From Nocardioides ginsengisegetis (GTDB lineage: Bacteria; Actinomycetota; Actinomycetes; Propionibacteriales; Nocardioidaceae), in the NCBI RefSeq assembly GCF_014138045.1, contig NZ_JACGXA010000001.1:1659001-1723000 (forward strand): DNA of 64,000 bases, in the 5' to 3' direction. The translations under genes and the position numbers were made by a program. Shown here piece after piece: positions 16,279-23,451 of this stretch; within the stretch, counting starts at the first letter, position 1, and every line of letters begins with the position of its first letter. A model generated the notes under the pieces. The model saw nothing but the letters and a program-made list of their open reading frames with translations. It did not search any database and was not told the DNA's origin.

Positions 16279-17758
16279 CGGGCTCCTCCAGATCGAGTTC
16301 GGCGATAGCTGCGTCGAGGTTTGTGTCCGATGCGGCGGCGGCGACAAAGCGAGCGACGGCGGATTCGGTTGTTGGGTCGAGCTGCCAACCGCTTAGCTTC
16401 TCGGGGGTCCGGGCGCGGCTGCCCTCTGTGCGTACACGTGACGCGGAGTCGAGTGCGTGTCGATGGGCGGCGTCGTGGACGTTGATTCCGTGAAGCCGTG
16501 GCTCGGAGCCGTCCAGCACCTCCCACGCCACAATCGCTCCGTCGAGGTACTTGGCGAGTGTGTCGACGAGCCCGAAGCCACTGATGGTGAACATCGGAGT
16601 GGACGTCTCCCCGGCGGGCAGGTTGATCCCGGTGCGCATGTGCGCTCGAGTGAGAAGTACCGACTCCCATTCGTTGCTAGGCGCATCGCTCGGGACGGAG
16701 ACGACAACTGCATCTGCGTCCCCTTCTATGCGAGTGAGCGGCTCAAGTGCTTCGAGGATCGGCGAAAGGTCGAACACTCGACCGGGATCGCGGTGTCTGT
16801 TCGCGACGACCGCCAAGACCGTGGTGTCGAGGTAGAAAGCCTTAAAGAAGGACTCCAGCGTCAACTCGTTGACGTGCTGTGACATCCGTTGAGTCCGATG
16901 GCATCGCACACCAAAGATACGTGCTTCGAGCTCGTCCCCAACCATCTCGAAGCGGCGCTGCCAGAACCCGTCGGGTTCGGGATCCACGGTGGCGGCGCGT
17001 TCCACACCTGACTCAGTAGTGGACTGGAGACCCTGCCGCCCGTCAGATGCCTCGATGACGTCCGGCTGGCCGTCCCAGACCGCCGGATTCAACAGGAGCA
17101 ATTGGTTGTGGAGCTCGTCGCGGTCGACTTTCGCTGTCGCGGAGTTCCACTGGTCGCGGTCAGCGAGCGTGACTCCTGTTGGTAGCCGGTGCTCGCGGGT
17201 AGCGAGGATGACCTCTTCAACCTCAGCTCGTAGGTCTATGACGTCAAGACGGTTGATGAACGCGTCGACGTGAATGTGGGTTCGTAGGGACACCAGTGCC
17301 AGCGCGCCGATGCCTAGAACGGTTGCGTCGGGTTCTATTGGGATCGACGTCTCGTCGGCAAGAGAAATATCGAGCGCGACAGGGACCACTTCGACTGAGT
17401 GGGTCCCGACGATGTCTCGAACCCACACGAGTAGGGCTTCATCTTGTCCGGCGCGCCAGAGTTCTCCTACAGCGGGCCGTAGGTCCGCCGTGTGCGTCGA
17501 CTGCATCGCTTGCAGAAGTCGTGTTGAGACCAGGGGAGTGTCGGACGAGAGTCGTGCAGCCAGTGCGAGAGAGGGCGGCGGAAGGTCCTCGCTTCGCTTC
17601 AGGCGGTTCATCCGGAGCTTGCAGACAGCGCATCGTGACAGGTGGCGCGCCGCAGCAGGGCTGAAGTCGTCGTGGTCGTTGGAGGCGAGATCGCCCGTGT
17701 GGTTACGCGCGGCCGCAAGTTCGCGAGAGGAAAGATGGGGACTGTCGTTCATCGTCAC
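16271..17758 (-). CDS. Zinc anti-sigma-like N-terminus with unknown large C-terminal domain
   Basis: Protein of 495 aa. Residues 39-46 read HLSRCAVC, the Hx3Cx2C motif of zinc anti-sigma (ZAS) proteins, and it follows a sigma-like gene as ZAS partners do. No membrane helix is visible, so it is probably a soluble sensor. The remaining about 440 residues match nothing I recognise; they contain a possible nucleotide- or ligand-binding C-terminal part (TPMFTISGFGLVDTLAKYLD). GTG start overlaps the upstream stop (GTGA); ATG at 17752 with GGAAGGG is an alternative. It probably couples the ATPase to transcription control (inference). Confidence 0.6.
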   Translation of the reverse strand: MTMNDSPHLSSRELAAARNHTGDLASNDHDDFSPAAARHLSRCAVCKLRMNRLKRSEDLPPPSLALAARLSSDTPLVSTRLLQAMQSTHTADLRPAVGELWRAGQDEALLVWVRDIVGTHSVEVVPVALDISLADETSIPIEPDATVLGIGALALVSLRTHIHVDAFINRLDVIDLRAEVEEVILATREHRLPTGVTLADRDQWNSATAKVDRDELHNQLLLLNPAVWDGQPDVIEASDGRQGLQSTTESGVERAATVDPEPDGFWQRRFEMVGDELEARIFGVRCHRTQRMSQHVNELTLESFFKAFYLDTTVLAVVANRHRDPGRVFDLSPILEALEPLTRIEGDADAVVVSVPSDAPSNEWESVLLTRAHMRTGINLPAGETSTPMFTISGFGLVDTLAKYLDGAIVAWEVLDGSEPRLHGINVHDAAHRHALDSASRVRTEGSRARTPEKLSGWQLDPTTESAVARFVAAAASDTNLDAAIAELDLEEPDD

Positions 17759-18759
17759 CCTTCCGTCCTTGAGTCAGTACTGGTGAGTTCTTGAGACGTC
17801 GGACCAAGTTCGTTCGTCCAGTCACGAAACCAATCGGAACACAACTGATCGAGATGATGTAGTGCCCCGCGGGCGTCGTCGTAGGCTGCGAGCAATCTGG
17901 CGAACTTTGCATGTAGCGCCATCTGCATGGTGGCCGCGCGTGACTTGCTCATTCCGAGAAGGTCACCCAACTCGCGCACGGTCGAGCCCTGGTTGGCATG
18001 GAGGATCCGTTCGTTGTCGTCGAGGCGGTCAAAGACCTGGACCGCGATGTCACGATCTTCGACCTCTGTATCTGGTGCCGCGTTCGGATCGGGCGGCTCC
18101 AATCCGATCTCCAACATTGGGTCGAGGGCTTCTTCTGGCAGAACCCGGCGGACGTCGAGCCGTTCCGCGACGGCATGTGCGATGTCGGCCGCGGACACGG
18201 AGCCGTCAGCAGCGGACAGAACTGCGTGGATCATGTCGACGAACGATGCCCGGTCAGCGGCAGGAGCGTCGCGCGTCTCGCTCGACCATGCGGGCACAAC
18301 GACCCTTACCTCCTTGAGGGCGGCAGACAACGCGCTTGCCGGCGCAGTTGACGGATCAATTAGACCGCCGGCAAGGCGCCAACGACGTGGGTTGGCGGCC
18401 GCGACCTCGAACGATGCATCTGCCTCGGCTACCTCGTTGATGCGACGGACGAGCTTCCCGATGTCAGTCCTTCTCGCTTGATCCCGCAGGAAGTTCTGGA
18501 CGTAGGTATCGAGCAGACGCTCGAAGGAGGCTTGGCAGGTGGCCGAGACGAGGAGCGCCGTGATGCGCTTCTTCCCACCAGGGCCGTAGAGAAACTCATG
18601 GGCGGTCTCGTAGACGGCGTCGTCGTCTGCCCACGATCGATACCCGGCCGGCGCCGGGAAGTTCCGTGAAGTTGCGACGCTACGGACCGCCCCATAGAGC
18701 AGCCGGGCGAGTTCGTCATTCCACTGGCCGGTCCTTGAAAAGTCTTCGAACGCGCTCAC
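17755..18759 (-). CDS. Sigma-70-like factor (divergent), first gene of the ATPase operon
   Basis: Protein of 334 aa with the layout of a sigma factor. An N-terminal helical part (SWADDDAVYETAHEFLYGPG ... YVQNFLRDQARR) resembles region 2, and a C-terminal DDNERILHANQGSTVRELGDLLGMSKSRAATMQ resembles region 4 HTH. It is immediately followed by a ZAS-type gene, which supports the call. GTG start with GGAG 8 bases upstream. The middle is unusually long and Ala-rich. It may direct transcription of this operon or the divergent ubiquitin-like operon. Confidence 0.55.
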   Translation of the reverse strand: MSAFEDFSRTGQWNDELARLLYGAVRSVATSRNFPAPAGYRSWADDDAVYETAHEFLYGPGGKKRITALLVSATCQASFERLLDTYVQNFLRDQARRTDIGKLVRRINEVAEADASFEVAAANPRRWRLAGGLIDPSTAPASALSAALKEVRVVVPAWSSETRDAPAADRASFVDMIHAVLSAADGSVSAADIAHAVAERLDVRRVLPEEALDPMLEIGLEPPDPNAAPDTEVEDRDIAVQVFDRLDDNERILHANQGSTVRELGDLLGMSKSRAATMQMALHAKFARLLAAYDDARGALHHLDQLCSDWFRDWTNELGPTSQELTSTDSRTEG

Positions 18760-19133
18760 CCGGCCACTCCGACGGTCAGCAGGCAGCGGCCGCGTGGCGA
18801 ATCGGAAACCAAGCCGATACGCCTGCCCGTGCCCAACTCCATCGTCCTCCCCGTAGCGGCACCGCTAGCCCGTTCCACCCGGCCAGCCCTGTTGCTTCGC
18901 GTTCCAGCGCTATGACTGGCCTCACCGTAGCGAGAGATGGCCCCGCTCTCTCGGCGGCACTCGCCGTATCAAGTGAGGAATCTGGCGAGCATGAGTGCGC
19001 CGCAGGGGTCGACCATCGAACGGCTCTTTGAACCGCTTCGACCCGGTCTGCGCGGTCCCTGGACAGATCCGGACGGTTCGACGTCCCACCAGGACGTACC
19101 CGAGACAAGCCAAGCGCCCCAGGGAGAAGAACG
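18760..19133. other. Divergent promoter region between ATPase and ubiquitin-like operons
   Basis: About 370 bases between the starts of two divergent operons. No gene is supported (ORFs on both strands are Arg/Pro-rich shadows). The right end has CCAGGGAGAAG as ribosome site for the DUF2188 gene. A target site for the sigma-like factor would be expected here, but none can be named by eye. Confidence 0.45.
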
Positions 19134-19373
19134 ATGACCGGTCCGAACAAGCGCACAGTGCAGAAGCGCCCCGACGGGAAGTACGAGGTCGTGAAGCCGG
19201 GAGCGAGTCGCCCGTCCGCGGTGACCCGAACCCAGGCGGACGGGATCGACCGCGCCCGCACGATCCTCCGCAACGACGGAGGTGGAGAGCTCGCCGTCCG
19301 TGCCGGCGACGGCACGATCCGTCGCCAGGACACGATTCCTCCGGGGAACGACCCGCGCAGCAGCAAGGGTTGA
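19134..19373 (+). CDS. DUF2188 small protein 1
   Basis: 79-aa protein of the DUF2188 type: a short beta hairpin (VQKRPDGKYEVVKPGASRPS), a helix TRTQADGIDRARTILRNDGG, then ELAVRAGDGTIRRQDT. ATG with AGGGAGAAG upstream. Members are small cytoplasmic proteins of unknown function. It heads the ubiquitin-like operon and is followed by a second, diverged member, suggesting a paired role with the conjugation genes (inference from position only). Confidence 0.8.
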   Translation: MTGPNKRTVQKRPDGKYEVVKPGASRPSAVTRTQADGIDRARTILRNDGGGELAVRAGDGTIRRQDTIPPGNDPRSSKG

Positions 19374-19532
19374 TCGTGGCGCCGAATCTCGTGCCGCAGG
19401 GCACCGCGTCCGGGCGGATCAGAACGCCGGCGCGGGCGCTGGACAGGATCCAACGGTCCGACGTCTGACATACGTGAACGCCTGCTCCCCGCCCGGGGCA
19501 CGCACGACGGCGTCCGACATCAAGGAGGAAAG

Positions 19533-19754
19533 ATGGCACGGAAGATCTACTGGGTTCAGTTCGTCTCCCAGTCATGGGCAGTACGTCACTCGCAGCAGAC
19601 CCTCAGCACCCACGTGCTCAAAGACGACGCGATCACCGCGGGCGTCAAGGTCGCGAAAGCGAACCAACCCAGCTCGCTCAAGATCTGCCGGAAGGACGGC
19701 ACGATCGAGGACGAGCGAACGTACGGCAACGACCCCTACCCGCCCAGGGGTTGA
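19533..19754 (+). CDS. DUF2188-like small protein 2
   Basis: 73-aa protein with the same plan as the previous gene: beta strands (YWVQFVSQSWAVRHSQQ), a helix with DDAITAGVKVAKANQPS and a last hairpin SLKICRKDGTIEDERTYGNDP. A strong AAGGAGGAAAG site precedes the ATG. Diverged from DUF2188 protein 1 but clearly related in layout. The ubiquitin-like gene follows after a hairpin. Confidence 0.72.
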   Translation: MARKIYWVQFVSQSWAVRHSQQTLSTHVLKDDAITAGVKVAKANQPSSLKICRKDGTIEDERTYGNDPYPPRG

Positions 19755-19763
19755 CGTCAGAGG

Positions 19764-19811
19764 GGGGTGCCCGCGTCTGCGGACCAAGTGCGCCGCGGAC
19801 ACGGGCACCCC
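19764..19811 (+). promoter_or_regulatory. Long hairpin between DUF2188 gene 2 and the ubiquitin-like gene
   Basis: GGGGTGCCCG at 19764-19773 and CGGGCACCCC at 19802-19811 are a perfect 10-bp inverted repeat with partial continuation inward (GTC/GAC). It sits 10 bases after one stop and 57 bases before the next start. It may be a partial terminator or processing site that sets the ratio of DUF2188 proteins to conjugation proteins. Confidence 0.55.
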
Positions 19812-19867
19812 GCGGACAAACCATCCGAACACCAGGTCCAAAGGACCACGACGAGAGAAGTACAGCG

Positions 19868-20149
19868 ATGACAGCAGCGACTCAGGAACAGGGCAAGAAG
19901 AAGGACAAGCAGTTCGAGGCCGTGATCAACGGCACCGAGACACCGCTGGACCACGACGTGCTGACGTACGAGGAGCTCGGGCAGCTCGCCTACCCGAACC
20001 ACGACCCGGAGGCGAAGTTCACCGTCACCTACCGCAACGCCGACCCGTCGCACGGCGGCACTCTCAACGGCACGCTCGTCGCCGGCGAGTCCGTCACCAT
20101 CAAGAAGAAGGGCACCACGTTCGATGTCCGGCTCACGACTCGTTCGTAA
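19868..20149 (+). CDS. Ubiquitin-like (multiubiquitin-family) protein
   Basis: 93-aa protein with one beta-grasp domain of the prokaryotic multiubiquitin type: FEAVINGTETPLDHDVLTYEELGQLAYP (first hairpin and helix), KFTVTYRNAD, then SVTIKKKGTTFDVRL at the end. The N-terminal about 13 residues are charged and flexible. The tail ends TTRS without glycine, unlike ubiquitin's GG, so conjugation chemistry, if any, must differ or use internal processing. ATG follows GAGAGAAG. The 3' end overlaps the E1 gene by 26 bases. Predicted modifier for the adjacent ThiF-type enzyme. Confidence 0.82.
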   Translation: MTAATQEQGKKKDKQFEAVINGTETPLDHDVLTYEELGQLAYPNHDPEAKFTVTYRNADPSHGGTLNGTLVAGESVTIKKKGTTFDVRLTTRS

Positions 20150-21455
20150 CAGCCCCGACCTTGCCCGTCTGGTGCAGGACGGCTTCGCCGTCCGCATCGT
20201 CAACGGGTTCCTCGTCGTGGACGACATCCCGTACGTGGATGACGCTGCTCAGGTCCAGTGGGGTTCCTTCCTCTGCCCACTGGACCTGAGCGGCACCACC
20301 GCGGCGCGGCCGACGACGCACGTCATGTGCTTCGTCGGGGGCGTGCCGCGGGAGCGGAACGGCCAGCCGATCAAGGACTTGGTCAACGACAGCGTCGAGA
20401 AGTGGTCTGCGAGCGCGGACATCACCGCAGCCTGTGGCTTCTCGCAGAAGCCGGAAGGCGGGTACGTCGACTTCTACGAGAAGGTCACCTACTACACGGC
20501 CATGGTCATCAGTCCAGCGCAGGCGGTCGACCCCTCGGTGAACCCGTACACCTACAAGCCGATCGAGTCCGACGAGGACGACGGTGTCTTCCTGTACGTC
20601 GACACGTTCTCCAGTCGGGCCGGCATCACCGAGTTGAACGACCTCCTTGCACTGGAGAAGGTCGTCATCGTCGGACTTGGCGGAACCGGTGCGCACCTGC
20701 TAGACGCGCTTGCGAAGACCCCGGCGCTCACCGTCCACCTTTACGACTCCGACTTCTACCGCACCCACAACGCGTTCCGTGCCCCGGGGGCGGCCAGTCT
20801 CGAGGACCTCCAGGCAGGGCTGACGAAGGTTGAGTACTACACCCGCATGTACTCGGTCATGCGGCGCGGCATCGTCCCTCACCCTGTCAACGTCACCGCT
20901 GACAACGTCAGCGAGCTCCTCGATGCCGGCTTCGTGTTCCTCGCCATGGACACAGGGCCCGACAAGAAGACGATCGTCGACGCGCTCACCCAGCACGGCA
21001 TCCCGTTCATCGACTCTGGTGTCGGCCTCAGCAAGGACGCTAACGGAATCGCGGGCCAGGTCCGGATCACGACCTCGACACCGGGACGCAGCGCCCACAT
21101 CACCCGGGACGAGCTGATCTCATACTTCGCCGGCGAGGACGCTGAATACGACACCAACCTCCAGGTCGACGAGATCAACGCGCTGACCGCCAACCTCGCC
21201 ATCATCCGCTACAAGAAGATCCTTACCTTCTACGCCGACATCGAGAATGAGCACCACACCGTGTTCGTCGTCAACTCCGGCGACCTGCACCACCGTTACG
21301 GCGTCAGTGACCTCGTACGTTGCGAGGACGGCGACCAGCATGAGGTTGCCGAACACGATGACGATCTCGAAGGTCTCATCGACCATGTGATCCAGGTTGA
21401 GGCCATCCACGAGGAACGCGTCGCCGACACCGACGTCGACGGTGACGTGGCATGA
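20124..21455 (+). CDS. E2-like (DUF6791-type) / ThiF E1 fusion
   Basis: 443-aa predicted activating enzyme for the ubiquitin-like protein. The N-terminal about 150 residues look like an E2/RWD-like domain (VRIVNGFLVVDDIPYV ... THVMCFVGGVP). The C-terminal part is a ThiF/MoeB Rossmann adenylation domain with GLGGTGAH (near residue 184), YDSDFYRTHNAFR and FLAMDTGPDK. No CxxC zinc pairs and no obvious catalytic cysteine in the crossover region. Its start lies inside the ubiquitin-like gene and its stop overlaps the DUF6527 start (ATGA). Alternatives: a later GTG start at 20172. Family sure, reaction inferred. Confidence 0.83.
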   Translation: MSGSRLVRNSPDLARLVQDGFAVRIVNGFLVVDDIPYVDDAAQVQWGSFLCPLDLSGTTAARPTTHVMCFVGGVPRERNGQPIKDLVNDSVEKWSASADITAACGFSQKPEGGYVDFYEKVTYYTAMVISPAQAVDPSVNPYTYKPIESDEDDGVFLYVDTFSSRAGITELNDLLALEKVVIVGLGGTGAHLLDALAKTPALTVHLYDSDFYRTHNAFRAPGAASLEDLQAGLTKVEYYTRMYSVMRRGIVPHPVNVTADNVSELLDAGFVFLAMDTGPDKKTIVDALTQHGIPFIDSGVGLSKDANGIAGQVRITTSTPGRSAHITRDELISYFAGEDAEYDTNLQVDEINALTANLAIIRYKKILTFYADIENEHHTVFVVNSGDLHHRYGVSDLVRCEDGDQHEVAEHDDDLEGLIDHVIQVEAIHEERVADTDVDGDVA

Positions 21456-21856
21456 AGGCGACAACCCTGAACACCGTCTTCACCAAGTCCATCCCCGCCG
21501 TCCCGGAGGCAGAGACCCTCTACGTGTCGATGGACTACCAAACCGCCGTCCACCTCTGCGCCTGCGGATGCGGAGCCAAGGTCGTCACTCCCATCGGACC
21601 GAACGACTGGGTGCTCACGTTTGACGGCACCGTCACCCTCTGTCCCTCGGTCGGTAGCGGACAGCAACCGTGCCGGTCTCACTACTACATCCGTCACGAC
21701 CGCATCGACTGGCTGCCGAAAATCTCAAAGGCCGCAACCAAAGCTGCGCTGGCACGGGACCACGCTGTGCACGATCGGACGCCCGAAGTGTCGACGATCC
21801 GCGAGCCCTGGTGGCGGCGCGCGTGGAGCAGGTTCAAGCCCAGCGGTCTGGACTGA
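21452..21856 (+). CDS. DUF6527 metal-binding protein
   Basis: 134-aa protein with the DUF6527 pattern: LYVSMDYQTAVHLCACGCG (His34, Cys36, Cys38, Cys40), VTPIGPNDW, VTLCPSVGSG and CRSHYYI. The Cys/His set should bind zinc. DUF6527 proteins habitually accompany multiubiquitin and ThiF genes in bacteria and have been proposed as processing or accessory factors; no activity can be shown here. Start overlaps the E1 stop by 4 bases, confirming one operon. Confidence 0.85.
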   Translation: MKATTLNTVFTKSIPAVPEAETLYVSMDYQTAVHLCACGCGAKVVTPIGPNDWVLTFDGTVTLCPSVGSGQQPCRSHYYIRHDRIDWLPKISKAATKAALARDHAVHDRTPEVSTIREPWWRRAWSRFKPSGLD

Positions 21857-22282
21857 GCTGACCTGAAGGCCACCCTGACACCCTGCGTCTATGTGGGCGG
21901 GAGGACGCGCCTGCGGATGGAGACACAGACTGGTTCCGCACCTCTCGATGACGGTTCCGACGGATTCAGATCGGGTCCATTTATTGTCCAGAAACCCCCG
22001 GTGCATCTCGGCAGTCGTCGGGTATGGTGAGGATCGTCAGAGTGGAGTTTCCCCCACGAAACAAGGGGAATCCCGTGATTTTCAGACCTACCCAGTAGCA
22101 CTCCGAAGGGCGCTGATTCCGCCCAGAGGGTTTCGGTTCAAATCAGGTCAGGACTCCTGACTTGCACGGCTTCTCGGGTACGGCCCGCACCGCGTCTTGT
22201 TCCGATGTCGGGGCCGCTGACCCCAGTGGTCGCGGCCGACGGCTCCACGTCGGCCGGTTTCGGTGCCGGAGCGGTGGTCGGT
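21857..22282. other. Region between ubiquitin-like operon and membrane-protein operon
   Basis: About 430 bases between convergent genes without a credible ORF. It holds a hairpin at 22049-22070, a tRNA T-arm-like string near 22130-22143 (GGTTTCGGTTCAAATC) and a near-perfect hairpin at 22145-22163. The T-arm-like string shares ten bases with the tRNA-Pro fragment at 32 kb; it may be a decayed attachment site or chance. Confidence 0.4.
22049..22070 (+). terminator. Hairpin downstream of the DUF6527 gene
   Basis: TTCCCC and GGGGAA form a 6-bp stem around a 10-base loop, about 190 bases after the DUF6527 stop. A weak candidate terminator. Confidence 0.3.
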
Positions 22283-23047
22283 TCATCCATCACGGTCCGG
22301 TGGTCCCGGGTTCACGTCGTTGTAGCTCGCGGGGGTCGGACGCGCGCCACCTGCGAGAGCCAGGACGATTGTGATCACGCCACAAGTCGTCTCCACGATG
22401 ACTAGGTCCGTTCGGTCGTGTTGAGCGAACAGACCACCGAGTAGGAGTCCGAGGCCGGCCAGTGTCGCCAGTGCCACGGCCATGAGATGGCGTCCGACGC
22501 CGGTGGCGATCCTGATCCCAGCGAGCCCACTCAGGATGACCAGCCCGGTGTCACGCAAAGCTGAGTCGTGGCCGTTGGCGGAGTGAGCCAGGAACCAGGG
22601 TTGGCTGACGACTACGAAGGTAGTGATCCCGAGCAGGGACCAGCCCGCGATCGGTGCGAGTGGGCGAGAGGTGGTTGGTCGCGCTCTGAGGAGGGCGTCG
22701 GTTCTGGCGGTGGTCTGTGCCGCGTGGAGCCGTGCGTTGGGCTCACGTACCGACTCGCGAGTCGAGACAGCCTCGTGCACGTCGCCTCGCACGATTTGCC
22801 GCATCTCCGTACCCGCGGAGAGCTCTGGAGAGGCGTCGTACATGATGCCGCCAGCAACGCTGCTGGCTGCACCGAGCACCAGAAGGGCCGCGCCGGTGAT
22901 CGAGCACCACAGGGAGAGCAGCGCGATGCCGAGCCCGAGGACACCCAGGCCGGCCAGGGCCACCGCGAGTCCGCCCCAGACCCATCGGGGACGGACGAGG
23001 GGTCGCCGCGTGCTGTGGTCTGGACGAGACCACTTGGAGGTGGTCAT
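22283..23047 (-). CDS. Membrane protein of unknown function
   Basis: 254-aa protein with two hydrophobic helices near the N-terminus (WGGLAVALAGLGVLGLGIAL, ITGAALLVLGAASSVAGG) and three or four more in the C-terminal half. A soluble basic loop lies between. ATG at 23047 has AAGGAA upstream; the longer frame start at 23101 lacks a site. Last gene of a minus-strand operon with an SDR and a GH15 enzyme. No family recognised. Confidence 0.65.
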   Translation of the reverse strand: MTTSKWSRPDHSTRRPLVRPRWVWGGLAVALAGLGVLGLGIALLSLWCSITGAALLVLGAASSVAGGIMYDASPELSAGTEMRQIVRGDVHEAVSTRESVREPNARLHAAQTTARTDALLRARPTTSRPLAPIAGWSLLGITTFVVVSQPWFLAHSANGHDSALRDTGLVILSGLAGIRIATGVGRHLMAVALATLAGLGLLLGGLFAQHDRTDLVIVETTCGVITIVLALAGGARPTPASYNDVNPGPPDRDG

Positions 23048-23097
23048 AGCAGGTTCCTTGCTGGTCGGGCGGAACCGACGGTGCACAGTGGTCGCAT

Positions 23098-23451
23098 TCA
23101 CTCCGTCTGCTCCTGGAGATCAGCGCCGGCGAAGGCGACAGCGGCTCCCGCACTCAGCAGGGCCAATCGCCGGTGGTTGCGCGACAGGGCGGCGAGGCCG
23201 AGCATCGAGGCCGCGTGCACCAGGTCGACAAGTGCGTCCGCCTCTGGCAGCCACGGGCGTTCGAGGATCATGCCGCCACCGGATTGGACGACGTAGCGCG
23301 CCCCGAGTAGGCGCACCGTGCGGCGGGTCGCTGCGCTGTAGCTCACCGCGCTGGTGGGCCCCTTGGTGAGGTGTAGAAGCAGGCCGGGTCGGCTCAGGGC
23401 CGCGAGGCCGAGCCCGAATCGGGCGACGTCGACGGGACGGGTGCGCCTCAT
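23098..23451 (-). CDS. Small hydrophobic protein
   Basis: 117-aa protein, rich in Ala/Leu/Arg, with amphipathic or membrane-associated helices (VDLVHAASMLGLAALS, RLALLSAGAAVAFAG). ATG with GGAGGG upstream; it overlaps the SDR stop by 4 bases (ATGA), so the two are coupled. Similar small proteins occur next to SDR genes in actinobacteria, but I cannot name a function. Confidence 0.6.
   Translation of the reverse strand: MRRTRPVDVARFGLGLAALSRPGLLLHLTKGPTSAVSYSAATRRTVRLLGARYVVQSGGGMILERPWLPEADALVDLVHAASMLGLAALSRNHRRLALLSAGAAVAFAGADLQEQTE

Noticed and set aside
22125..22163. Complete tRNA gene at the T-arm-like string
   Set aside because: No acceptor pairing, D-arm or anticodon arm can be drawn; the 3' part forms its own hairpin instead.
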